NCBI RefSeq assembly: GCF_001761465.1
Contig: NZ_CP017479.1
Span: forward strand, 1,302,001-1,366,000
Direction: 5' to 3'
DNA from: Flavobacterium gilvum
Lineage (GTDB): Bacteria > Bacteroidota > Bacteroidia > Flavobacteriales > Flavobacteriaceae
DNA length: 64,000 nucleotides
The notes under the pieces were generated by a model that saw only the letters and a list, made by a program, of their open reading frames with translations, was not told the origin of the DNA and did no database searches. A program made the translations under genes and the position numbers. Positions 36,601-44,928 of this stretch are shown in pieces. The first letter of the stretch is position 1; every line of letters begins with the position of its first letter.

Positions 36601-38796
36601 CAATAACTTTCCATCCATAGTGTGCATATAATACACATCCTGCATGTTTTCATAAATGGAACGGAATTTTTCCTCACTTATTTTTAGGTTTTCTTCTGCA
36701 AGTCTTCGATTTGAAATGTCTCTAATTGAGCCAATTATGAATTCTGGTTCGTTATGTTCATCATAAGTGAATTCGGCATTTATTGAAATATGAAAATCTT
36801 TGTCTTTTATTGTTATTTTGCTGGTGTAGTCTATTATTTTCTTTTCTTTAATAAGTTTGTCCAATATCAAATGTGCGTCATTTTCATCACTATAAATTGA
36901 GAACATGTTTTGGCCAATGAGTTCTTCTCTTGTAATATCGTTGAATTGTGTGCAGGATGGACTCACGTTCAAAATTGTTCTTGTTTGTATTGAAGTTTTA
37001 AAAAATACATCTTGAACATTTTCAAACAAAGTGCGGTAGGATTCTTCACTTTTCCTGAGATTTTCTTCGACTATTTTGGCTTGGAATGATTTTGAAATAA
37101 TATCAGTTAAAGTTTCCAGTAATTTGATTTCTTCTTTCAGAAAAATAGCTTCTGTGCATATTTTTTTTTCGTCAAAACAGCCAACTTCTATACAGCCTCT
37201 TTCTACTCCTTTTATTACTATTTTCTGTGAAATGTAGGCATTGGGTTTTTTATAATTATCTGAAAAGAATTCTTCCTCGTCAAATTGAATTCTGCAATTT
37301 GTGTTTTCAGGAAATTGAAAAGAGTCTTTAATGATTTGAACACAAGTCTGTAACTTTTCAGTTTTGGAAAGTGATTTTCGGTTAATAATTTTTGTAATAT
37401 CATAAAGACAACCGAGCTCTTTAATTCGTTCATTAAGCGAAAGATTGTTTTCTTTAAGTTGTATTTTTTTTAATTTTAAGTCGCTGATATCGGTGATAAT
37501 TACCGATATTCCAATGATGTTTTGGTTATCATCTCTAATTGGAGATTTGGCAATTTTCCAATAAGAACCAACAGAATCTTTTTCTTCTTTTTCATAATTG
37601 TTGCCATCTAAAACATTTTGATATAGAGAAAAGTAATTTTCTTTTTCATTTTTTGGCGAAATTAATTCCAAGTGATTGTCGCCAATTTTAATCGAAGTTC
37701 CATAGGTGTTTTTCATGAACTTTTCGTGAGGCGAATTGAAATTTAGATAGTTCAGATTCGTGTCTAAGGAAAATATACTGGTAGTGTTTGTACTTTCGAT
37801 TGTTGCTTTTAGAATGTTTCGTTCTGTACTTAAAACCTGTTCGCTTATCTTTAATTTGTTCTCTTCGTCTTCTTTTTCCATCAAAATGGCTTTAAAAAAG
37901 AGTATTGAAACCATGTTTACAAATAGAAACAATTGCAATAGAAAAAAGTTATTATCCCAACCACCAAAAACGTAGCCTCCCATTTTATGGCCGGTATAGT
38001 ACATCGACACTGTCGCAATGATTAATGTCAGTATCGTAATGAGTTTGAGATTGAAGCGATATCCGCCCCAAATAAGCAATAGATAGAGTACGGATTCTTT
38101 ATTTACATCTGCTTCAAAAACATATATAGAGGCGGCAAGAGTGATAAAGGGAAGGATAAAAGCTTCAATTTTTTTTTGAATATCCCATTGTGTTTTATTT
38201 TCTTCTTTGTAGAGCCATGAGAGTACAAAGGGTGTAATTAGGATAATACCCAATAAGTTTCCTCGAAACAAATTACTCCAAATCAAATGTAGTTTTTGAG
38301 TTGATAAATTTGAAAAAATAGCAATAAGAGCAATACCCGTCAAGGTAGCAATAATGCTGCCAAGCAATGATGCGATCGAAAAATTGAGTATATATTTTCC
38401 TTTGATGAAAGGATATTTTGTTTTGCACCACAATTGGGTGTAATGGGAGACTAGATAGACGTTTATAAGACAGGTTATCGGTATGATAAGACAAATTGAC
38501 AATGCGTTTGTGAAATCTTGATGGTTTGTCGCATGTAATATTTCCTGATTTCGCACGTGAAATGAAAAAAATAAACTTCCTATGGCAACACCAATTATTG
38601 CTTTTCGGCCAAAAATTATTGTAAAGGCTGTAGCCAACCCAATAGCAGGAAAAAAAGGCCAGAGATTAAGTTGGCTAATGAATATCAGTTTGGTTAACTC
38701 AGCAAACAGAAAATATAATATAGCCGAACCACAAACAATCTTCGTAGTAGAATTTAGATAGTTTGTGATGCCGTATTGTTTAATATTTTCCCCCAT
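33667..38796 (-). CDS. MASE1-like, multi-PAS sensor histidine kinase
   Basis: From the ATG at 38796 the protein is 1709 residues; a longer frame starts only at a TTG. Its order is: about eight membrane helices with the MASE1-type LNLWPFFPAIGLATAF; one PAS (about 330-445); a GAF-like segment (DITKIINRKSLSKTEKL); seven tandem PAS/PAC units, each opening SE(E/A/K/S)KFRSI(Y/F)EN and repeating every 131 residues or so; then HisKA with the phospho-His in ASHDLQEPL (near residue 1500); and an HATPase with SNANKF, QDNGIGIE and GTGIGLSHCKK. The array looks like recent internal duplication. MASE1 is a membrane sensor domain of unknown ligand. The single-domain regulator follows in the operon. Confidence 0.9.
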   Translation of the reverse strand: MGENIKQYGITNYLNSTTKIVCGSAILYFLFAELTKLIFISQLNLWPFFPAIGLATAFTIIFGRKAIIGVAIGSLFFSFHVRNQEILHATNHQDFTNALSICLIIPITCLINVYLVSHYTQLWCKTKYPFIKGKYILNFSIASLLGSIIATLTGIALIAIFSNLSTQKLHLIWSNLFRGNLLGIILITPFVLSWLYKEENKTQWDIQKKIEAFILPFITLAASIYVFEADVNKESVLYLLLIWGGYRFNLKLITILTLIIATVSMYYTGHKMGGYVFGGWDNNFFLLQLFLFVNMVSILFFKAILMEKEDEENKLKISEQVLSTERNILKATIESTNTTSIFSLDTNLNYLNFNSPHEKFMKNTYGTSIKIGDNHLELISPKNEKENYFSLYQNVLDGNNYEKEEKDSVGSYWKIAKSPIRDDNQNIIGISVIITDISDLKLKKIQLKENNLSLNERIKELGCLYDITKIINRKSLSKTEKLQTCVQIIKDSFQFPENTNCRIQFDEEEFFSDNYKKPNAYISQKIVIKGVERGCIEVGCFDEKKICTEAIFLKEEIKLLETLTDIISKSFQAKIVEENLRKSEESYRTLFENVQDVFFKTSIQTRTILNVSPSCTQFNDITREELIGQNMFSIYSDENDAHLILDKLIKEKKIIDYTSKITIKDKDFHISINAEFTYDEHNEPEFIIGSIRDISNRRLAEENLKISEEKFRSIYENMQDVYYMHTMDGKLLDVSPSVEKYFLDKKENLIGIHIPNIYTKPELYFELITKIVKEDSIYDEEIEFITPTGETLVFSVTSRLIKDSDGNPSMIEGTMRNINERIINQKQMLEATEKIKESEEKFRSIYESFADIYFKKTIDGLLLDVSPSAEKYFNMKRETIIGMNAYDFYVERAEADLLYESLLLNKQIHDYEARFLTANKEIIYFSVSAKVVLDSSGKPAYFEGTMRDINERIQNREKLLEGADKIKKSEEKFRSIFENMQDIYYQHDFDGKITEMSPSCEKHFKRKREEMIGLYTKELYYDPSKQKELREKITKEGSLNDEQVEFITATGEPVHFSINCKIIYNQNGVPSYVEGSLRNINERIHNQKQLLDASEKIMKSEAKFRSIFENTQDIYYMQNLDGVIYEISPSVEKHLKYKREQVIGRDSKHLHYDLSRQNELREKIIKEGGLDDEYAQFVTATGEPIFFSINCKVIHDQDGKPSHVEGSIRNINEKILNQQQLLEANEKIKESEKKYRNIFENAKDVFFMGSIKEDRLIDISPSCSYFGVQPEDIIGKPIEEFYFDPKDRKEVVETRNKFGEIKDYIVKFVFNDKPFYISLNSKITYDVNNEPEFLIGSFTDVTDRIQAEKNLKISESKFRSIYENFEDVYFKTKLDGTFEELSPSFEKHFLKTSSEAIGNSVLDIYYNKKDRDLLLEKLEKDNHVSDFDAQFIDAKGVVQFFSMNAHFLYEDGVPAYIEGTLRNVNDRVAVQKEMISKNRKLEFQNTELEQFAYIASHDLQEPLITVIHSIQMLEEELGEKLDEDQKQYLEFINSSTSRMQVLVKGLLDYSRIGKERKSNKIDCNKIVSLVLADMATSLNESKAIVEFENLPIIESNTTEMRQLFQNLISNANKFRKKDVQPKIKIAAVKEGKNWLFSIQDNGIGIEEHNIEKVFVIFKRLHNRNEYQGTGIGLSHCKKIIEQHRGKIWVESKYNEGSTFKWTLPIEQNL

Positions 38797-38895
38797 TCCC
38801 CGTCTTTTTTTAGATTTCAAAACAATCGACGCTTTGTACTATATTTATTTTAGTAAGTAATTTTTATTTTTTGAAAAATAAAGATTACAATTTTG

Positions 38896-38903
38896 CAAAA
38901 ATA
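38896..38903 (-). promoter_or_regulatory. Candidate -7 element (TATTTTTG) of the PAS kinase
   Basis: The minus strand reads TATTTTTGC, matching TAnnTTTG, about 100 bp before the ATG at 38796. Confidence 0.35.
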
Positions 38904-39206
38904 ATGTATTTAATCGAATTAATTTACATTTTAACGTCACAAATTTAATATTAAGACTTTGGTATGCAATGATTTTGATTTTTTTTAATCGCTATCTATA
39001 ATTTTTTAATTAAAAGCTGTTCATAATCTGTTTTGTCTTTATTTTCGGATGGTTATTTTTTGATTGGATAAATCAGACAATTGATTTATGAGGTAAAATC
39101 AGACAGTCTTGGAGTTTTTTTAGAATGATTTTAAGTTTTAGTTGTTAAGTATTAATTTATTTGGCTTAAAAAATGTTACTAAAACGATTTTATAACATTA
39201 TTTGCA

Positions 39207-39214
39207 TATATTTG
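39207..39214 (+). promoter_or_regulatory. Candidate -7 element (TATATTTG) of the second susC
   Basis: TATATTTG matches TAnnTTTG. A start near 39221 would leave an untranslated leader of about 235 nt before the ATG at 39457, long enough for leader regulation. Confidence 0.4.
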
Positions 39215-39353
39215 TGATAATATTAACATGTGATTTAATGAAAGATTAACATTTGTTGGTTTGGGTGTTGAAGGCGGGGTTTTTGTTTCTACTGTGTATT
39301 TTGCTTGTAATTTTTTAAATCAATAAATAATTATTAAAACCAAAATTAAGCCT

Positions 39354-39406
39354 ATGAGAAAAAAAACAATTTTATTTTTTTAGATAAGAATATCTCTTAT
39401 TTTTTC
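39354..39406 (+). promoter_or_regulatory. Nine-codon leader ORF plus small terminator-like hairpin
   Basis: ATG at 39354 opens a nine-codon ORF (MRKKTILFF, stop TAG at 39381-39383). Directly after it ATAAGA (39384-39389) pairs with TCTTAT (39395-39400), followed by TTTTTC. The layout resembles a leader peptide and attenuator, but the stem is weak and the peptide could be the vestige of an older susC start. Confidence 0.25.
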
Positions 39407-39456
39407 AATTTATCAAGTGAAAAAATATAATTAACCAAATTAAACAAACCAAAAAC

Positions 39457-42400
39457 ATGAAAAGAAAGATCAAGTATTGGAGTTTCTCCAGTATTCCTTT
39501 AGGATTTAACTTAAAAATAAAATTATCAGCAGTTTTATTGTTGATTTCTCTATTTGAGATTCACGCTGATAATCATAAAACAAAAAACGAACTTAAAGAG
39601 AAGCCATCAGATGTTAGTATCTCTAACTCTGAAGTTCTTTTCCAAAACAAAATTTCAGGAAAAGTTACTGATGAAAATGGTTTACCTGTACCAAGTGTTA
39701 ATGTTGCTGTAAAAGGAACTGCCACCTCTACCGAGACAGACATGGACGGTAATTATACCATAAATGCAAAGAAGGGTGACAGGTTAGTTTTTACATTTAT
39801 TGGGATGGAAGAAACCTCTGTTGTGGTCGAAGGCAAATCGACTATCAATGTTGTTATGAAATCATCATCCCAAAATTTGGACCAAGTGGTGGTAACTGCG
39901 TTTGGTATAAAACGTAACGTGAAATCATTGGGTTACGCCATTAGTAAAATTGAAGGAAAAGATTTGACTATTGCGGGTGCTTCAACCAACCCAATTTCCA
40001 CCTTGTACGGTAAGGCAGCTGGGGTTGGTGTTACAACCAATGCAGCGGGTCCTACGGGAGCAGTAGACATCAAAATACGTGGCGCAGCTGGAATGGAATC
40101 AGTTGCCAATACTAGACCTCTGTTTGTTGTCGATGGTATGCCAATCTACGATAAAGGATCCAATATGGCCTCCAGAGATTATGATCCTCTGAACTCGGTG
40201 GATTATGGATCTGGTATTAACGACCTAAATGCAGAAGACATTGCTTCGATGGAAATCTTAAAAGGAGCAAAAGCAACTGTTCTTTATGGCGGAAGAGGAG
40301 TAAATGGTGTGGTGTTGATTACTACCAAGAAAGGCTCTAAATCCAAAGGATTGGGAATTAGTTACAATACACAATATACTAATGAGATTCCGCGCTCCTA
40401 TATCGATTTTCAAAATGAATATGGAACAGGTAGAAGTGAATACACAAAACAATATCAAATATTACCAGGGGGAGGTCAAGGTCCAAGACAGGTAGTTTGG
40501 GATCGCTTCAATTACGGCCCAAAATTTGATGGTTCGCCGGTTCAATTTCTAGATGGTTCGATCCGACCCTATCAAGCCTACCCTAACAATTATATGGACT
40601 TATTCCGAACAGGTAGCAATACCTTGCACACCTTGGCCATTTCTGGAGGTGGCGAGAATGGAAATATGCGTGTTTCCTACACCAATCAAGATTACCAAGG
40701 CCTACTGCCGAATAGTTACCAAAAAAAGAATGTTATTAACATAAATGGGATGCTGAAGGCTTCGGACTTTGCTTCTGTGGAAGTAAACAGCAGTTTGTTT
40801 AAAATTAAAACGCACAACAGAAATCCAAATTTAGGTGATATAGTAGCTTGGGGTATCAATAGAGATTATGACTTTAAGTCATTGATGGGTATGTACAAAA
40901 ATCCCGATGGTTCCAAATTTGATCCAGAAACAGCTCCAGTGGGTTGGCCGGGAGGCCAAAATGCACCAACATATTTGATGAATACCCTATGGGAACAGTT
41001 GGAAAATAGTGATACCGATGACAAATTCCACTTACTGGGCTCTATAAAGACCACGCTTAATTTCACAAAACAACTGTCTTTTATTGGTCAAGTAGGTATT
41101 GATTATACCGATACCAATTTTACTACTAAAAACCCGATTACCAAATTTGAACCTGAGACCGCTGGTGGACGTTATGCTTTTGGGAGGGAGAATATCACCT
41201 TGGAAAATTATCGAGGAATATTAAATTACAACATTAATGTAATGGACAATAATATCCATATTAACGCTTTTGCTGGTGGTGAGTTAAATAGAGGCAAAAT
41301 GGACAGGATTAATGTATCTACCTTTGGGCCTCTCAATTTCCCAGACTATTGGTCGCTAAACAATGAAAGAGATTGGCCATCTATAAGCGACAAAGGCAAA
41401 GTTAGAGGGCACACTTATGGTTCTAGAGTAGATTATAGTGCCTTTGGTTCGGCCACTATATCATGGAAAGATGATGTTTATTTGGAGTTACAAGCTAGAA
41501 ATGATTGGTCCTCCACCTTACCTCCTGAGAATAATTCTTATTTCTACCCAGGAATTGGTGTTAGCTGGAATTTCACCAATAACTTCAAAATTCCATATAT
41601 GGAGACAGGAAAACTTAGAGCGAGCTGGGCTGATGTAGGCCGTGCTGCACCAGGGGATATGTTAACCTATTATGCCAACCCTTCTTTTTCCACAGGACAG
41701 GTAAATAATACTAATGCACTTACGGTGGACGCACCCGCCTCTTTATTTGCAGGAGCTATGAAGCCCGAAAGAAAAAGGGAATTTGAAGTAGGATTTGATG
41801 CCAGTTTCTTAAAAGATAGACGTATAGAAACTAGTTTCTCTTTCTATACTAACAATATTTATGACCAAATTATGTCCATTGATTTGTCCAATCCGACAGG
41901 TTTTTCAAGCATCAAAATCAATGCGGGTAATGTAGCCAACTGGGGATATGAAATTATGATTAAAGGAACTCCAGTGCTAACCAAAAATTTACGTTGGGAT
42001 CTTACTGCCACAGCAGCCAAACTAAAATCAAAAGTAAAAGAACTCTATCCTGGTATCAAACAAAAAACGGTAACCAGCTATGCAGATATTACACAAGTGG
42101 CTGAAGAAGGCAGACCATATGGGGAACTCCGCATGTTTGATTACCTAACGGATCCTAGTGGTAATAAAGTGGTGGACAATGGTGGTAGCTACGTACTGGA
42201 CACCAAAAAGGTTGTAACTGTAGGAAATACGCAACCAGATCTTTTTGGCGGACTTTTCAGTGACCTTACCTATAAGGGGTTAACCTTACATGTGGGAATT
42301 GATTATAAATATGGAGCAACTATGTTCTCTCGTTCCAATGTGTATTTTAAAGGAATGGGTATTACAAAAGAAACCTTAGAATACCGTGACGAAGCTCATG

Positions 42401-42885
42401 GTGGTATGGCTTATTATATTAATTCCAGCGGACAAAAAGTGGCTTGGCAACACAACCAACCAGCCCCGGCAGGTGCTCAAGGAGGTTTAGTGTATCATGA
42501 TGGGGTAATCAATCCTGGAGTAAAAAATGTAGGCACCCCAGAAAACCCAATCTATCAGCCAAACGATATCATCCAATCAGCGCAACAACGCAACGAAGTA
42601 TATATTAATGATGGTGGGGTGGGTCAAAGACCTGAAAACGTATTTAAAAATAATTATATAAAATTCCGTGAATTATCTCTAGCCTATTCCTTGCCTAAAG
42701 ACTTGGTGCACAAAATCGGTGCACAAAATTTAACGCTATCGATTTTGGCTAGAAACTTATTTTACATTTATAAGTCTATACCCAATATTGATCCTGAATC
42801 CGCTCTAGGAACAGACTCTTGGATAGAAGATTCCACTTATCCATCTGCCACCTCTTTAGGTATGGGACTTAATATTAGTTTTTAA
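39457..42885 (+). CDS. SusC/RagA family TonB-dependent transporter (second pair)
   Basis: The 1142-residue outer-membrane transporter has a long N-terminus: a hydrophobic signal (LSAVLLLISLFEIHA), a spacer of about 35 residues, and then the carboxypeptidase-regulatory-like domain (ISGKVTDENGLPVPSVNVAV). The TonB-box-like VVVTAFGIKR leads into a plug with RGAAGMES and EILKGAKATVLYGGRGVNGVV. The barrel ends in LGMGLNISF. No STN domain is seen, so it probably does not signal to an anti-sigma factor. It is followed 18 bp later by its SusD partner. Unlike the first pair, no carbohydrate-active enzyme is adjacent, so the substrate need not be a polysaccharide; peptides are another possibility for SusCD-like systems. 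Confidence 0.93.
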   Translation: MKRKIKYWSFSSIPLGFNLKIKLSAVLLLISLFEIHADNHKTKNELKEKPSDVSISNSEVLFQNKISGKVTDENGLPVPSVNVAVKGTATSTETDMDGNYTINAKKGDRLVFTFIGMEETSVVVEGKSTINVVMKSSSQNLDQVVVTAFGIKRNVKSLGYAISKIEGKDLTIAGASTNPISTLYGKAAGVGVTTNAAGPTGAVDIKIRGAAGMESVANTRPLFVVDGMPIYDKGSNMASRDYDPLNSVDYGSGINDLNAEDIASMEILKGAKATVLYGGRGVNGVVLITTKKGSKSKGLGISYNTQYTNEIPRSYIDFQNEYGTGRSEYTKQYQILPGGGQGPRQVVWDRFNYGPKFDGSPVQFLDGSIRPYQAYPNNYMDLFRTGSNTLHTLAISGGGENGNMRVSYTNQDYQGLLPNSYQKKNVININGMLKASDFASVEVNSSLFKIKTHNRNPNLGDIVAWGINRDYDFKSLMGMYKNPDGSKFDPETAPVGWPGGQNAPTYLMNTLWEQLENSDTDDKFHLLGSIKTTLNFTKQLSFIGQVGIDYTDTNFTTKNPITKFEPETAGGRYAFGRENITLENYRGILNYNINVMDNNIHINAFAGGELNRGKMDRINVSTFGPLNFPDYWSLNNERDWPSISDKGKVRGHTYGSRVDYSAFGSATISWKDDVYLELQARNDWSSTLPPENNSYFYPGIGVSWNFTNNFKIPYMETGKLRASWADVGRAAPGDMLTYYANPSFSTGQVNNTNALTVDAPASLFAGAMKPERKREFEVGFDASFLKDRRIETSFSFYTNNIYDQIMSIDLSNPTGFSSIKINAGNVANWGYEIMIKGTPVLTKNLRWDLTATAAKLKSKVKELYPGIKQKTVTSYADITQVAEEGRPYGELRMFDYLTDPSGNKVVDNGGSYVLDTKKVVTVGNTQPDLFGGLFSDLTYKGLTLHVGIDYKYGATMFSRSNVYFKGMGITKETLEYRDEAHGGMAYYINSSGQKVAWQHNQPAPAGAQGGLVYHDGVINPGVKNVGTPENPIYQPNDIIQSAQQRNEVYINDGGVGQRPENVFKNNYIKFRELSLAYSLPKDLVHKIGAQNLTLSILARNLFYIYKSIPNIDPESALGTDSWIEDSTYPSATSLGMGLNISF

Positions 42886-42903
42886 TTAAAAGAAATAGTA
42901 AAG

Positions 42904-44664
42904 ATGAACAGTATAAAAAAAATAATGTTAGTTGCCCTTTCAATGACTACACTTTGGTCTTGTCAGGATAATTTGGAGGAACAATTCAACAATCCTCAAT
43001 TATACACACCAAAAGACGAACAATTGGTCTCAGGGATGTTTACTAGCGCCTTATTACAGTATAAGTTTTATATTGGTGATTATGGAGAAATGTGGTGGCA
43101 GATGAGTGGTAATGGAATGCCTAGCTATGCCCAAATTACCCACCGTCTGATCACCTCTCGATATGCCTGGTATATTGATTACGATGATGTGGTAAATGGT
43201 AATGGATTTGATGACAGTGGCTTCTCTTGGTTTAATGATTATTATGTGCGCATGCGAAACTGGCCCATTATCCAAAAAGAGCTTGCTACGATGTCTGGCA
43301 AAGAATATGATGATAATATTATCTATTTGAAACTATTAACCATAACAAAAGACTGGCTAGCCCTTCGAAATGTGGATCTTTATAATTCTATTCCTTATAC
43401 CGAGGCCTTTAAAGGGGTGCAAGGAACTTTTTTTCCAAAATACGACAATCCACAAGATGTCTATAAATCGGTTTTAGACGAATTAGAACAAATTGCTGGT
43501 GAATTGCCTGGGATTTATTCCAAGATGTCGCCTGCTGCCATCAATTTGCTAAAAACTCAAGATATCGCATTACAGGGGGACGTAACTAAATGGGCACAAT
43601 ATGCCAATGCGCTACGTCTAAGATTTGCCGTTAAATTAGCTGCCGTTGATGCAACTTTTGCAAAAAGACATATCACTAGCGCTATGGCAAATTTGCCTAA
43701 AGAAGACTTAACTTTTGTTCTGCCACATATCGATGCAGCGGCAGATCTACCTGGTGGAGGAACATGGCAAAGAGGTATTTATGAAACAGTTTATTCTACT
43801 CATATTCCCAACGTAATCCTAAATCGAATGAATTTCCATAATGCAGCCTATGAAGTGGGAATTGATGATCCTAGGTTGCCTGTTATTGCCTTTCCAACCA
43901 AATTCAATGACTACAGGGGTACTTCTATGAATGTGGATGCCAATGATGTAGAATTCCCAGGAGCCACCTCAGGACAATTGTATTTCAACGGTGCTACTAA
44001 TTTGGAAGAATCAGCAAGACTAAATGTAAAATCACAGTACAATCAAGTAACGTTGACCCGTAACAATGTTCCTGCTGATATGATTACTCTTGGAGAAATT
44101 GATTTGATCTTGGCAGAAATTGCCGCCAAAGGGCTAGCCTCTACCGGAAAGACAGCTGGGGATCATATAGTAGATGAAATAAGACATTCTACGGATTATT
44201 GGTATAAGCTAAATGCTTTAGGACAATATAGAAAAGACTATACTGGTCCATGGAAAGACCTTATTCGTCCTGTAAAACCAAGTGCTGCTAATATCGATCT
44301 CTATGCCAATAACGTAAAACTTGCTTTTAATACTGCCGGAAGTCTGGATAATCAAATGGAAATTATTATGCAACAAAAATACATCCATATTAATATCTTG
44401 CATCCCTATGAATTATGGGGAGAACTAAGAAGAACAAGGCATCCAAGATTAGAACCGATGACTTTCCACGGAAAAGTGATGAAACCACAACCAGAACGTC
44501 TTAGATATCCTAATTCTGAATTATCAAATAATACAGATCAGTTCTTAAAAGTCTCTGATCAAAATAATTTTACCTCTCCTATTTTTTGGAGAACTGATGG
44601 AAGTTCATACTATCGCAACAGTGATATAACCTTCAAAACAGGATTGTTGCCAGACTTCAATTAA
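42904..44664 (+). CDS. SusD-like lipoprotein (SusD-like_2 type)
   Basis: The 586-residue lipoprotein has a signal ending LSMTTLWSC, then QDNLEEQFNNPQ. It lacks the classic SusD NFLD start and has features I associate with the SusD-like_2 family (PF12771): NLYNSIPYTEAFKGVQGTFF-type text and AQYANALRLRFAVKLA. It acts as the lid of the SusC just upstream. The operon ends at a strong terminator 35 bp downstream. Confidence 0.87.
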   Translation: MNSIKKIMLVALSMTTLWSCQDNLEEQFNNPQLYTPKDEQLVSGMFTSALLQYKFYIGDYGEMWWQMSGNGMPSYAQITHRLITSRYAWYIDYDDVVNGNGFDDSGFSWFNDYYVRMRNWPIIQKELATMSGKEYDDNIIYLKLLTITKDWLALRNVDLYNSIPYTEAFKGVQGTFFPKYDNPQDVYKSVLDELEQIAGELPGIYSKMSPAAINLLKTQDIALQGDVTKWAQYANALRLRFAVKLAAVDATFAKRHITSAMANLPKEDLTFVLPHIDAAADLPGGGTWQRGIYETVYSTHIPNVILNRMNFHNAAYEVGIDDPRLPVIAFPTKFNDYRGTSMNVDANDVEFPGATSGQLYFNGATNLEESARLNVKSQYNQVTLTRNNVPADMITLGEIDLILAEIAAKGLASTGKTAGDHIVDEIRHSTDYWYKLNALGQYRKDYTGPWKDLIRPVKPSAANIDLYANNVKLAFNTAGSLDNQMEIIMQQKYIHINILHPYELWGELRRTRHPRLEPMTFHGKVMKPQPERLRYPNSELSNNTDQFLKVSDQNNFTSPIFWRTDGSSYYRNSDITFKTGLLPDFN

Positions 44665-44698
44665 TGATTGTCGTAATCAACTTTAATTTTATTTACAG

Positions 44699-44734
44699 AA
44701 ACCGTCTCATAAAAAATGAGACGGTTTTTTTATT
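44699..44734 (+). terminator. Terminator of the second susCD operon
   Basis: AAACCGTCTCAT (44699-44710) pairs perfectly with ATGAGACGGTTT (44717-44728) across a 6 nt loop and is followed by a T-run. Confidence 0.85.
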
Positions 44735-44779
44735 TCGTTCATCCTGATTGTTTTTCCAAATGGTGTGGTTTTTTTGAGC

Positions 44780-44899
44780 TTATGCCATTAAGTTAAGCTT
44801 TGTTTTTTCTCGAAAATCCGCAAGAGTTTGAGTCTATTCCTTTGCGAGAATTATATTTAGAAATAAACTTGAAAGAAATGCTTAACTTAATAGCAATAA
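44780..44899. repeat. 120 bp copy of the terminal-inverted-repeat hairpin element
   Basis: The left end TTATGCCATTAAGTTAAGC (44780-44798) and right end GCTTAACTTAATAGCAATAA (44880-44899) are near reverse complements. They share the ATTAAGTTAA core with the element at 22894. The interior keeps TCTCGAAAATCCGCAA and CTTTGCGAGAATTATATTTAG, so it is a shorter, diverged copy. Confidence 0.65.
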
Positions 44900-44928
44900 T
44901 TGCTCAAGTGTGTAATTTTCGGCTATCA

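Larger units (their letters stand above)
38797..39456. other. 660 bp divergent intergenic region before the second susC
   Basis: Very AT-rich. It contains a minus-strand TATTTTTG (38896-38903) for the kinase, a plus-strand TATATTTG (39207-39214) for susC, and a short ORF plus small hairpin shortly before the susC start. No gene-sized ORF is seen. Confidence 0.5.
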
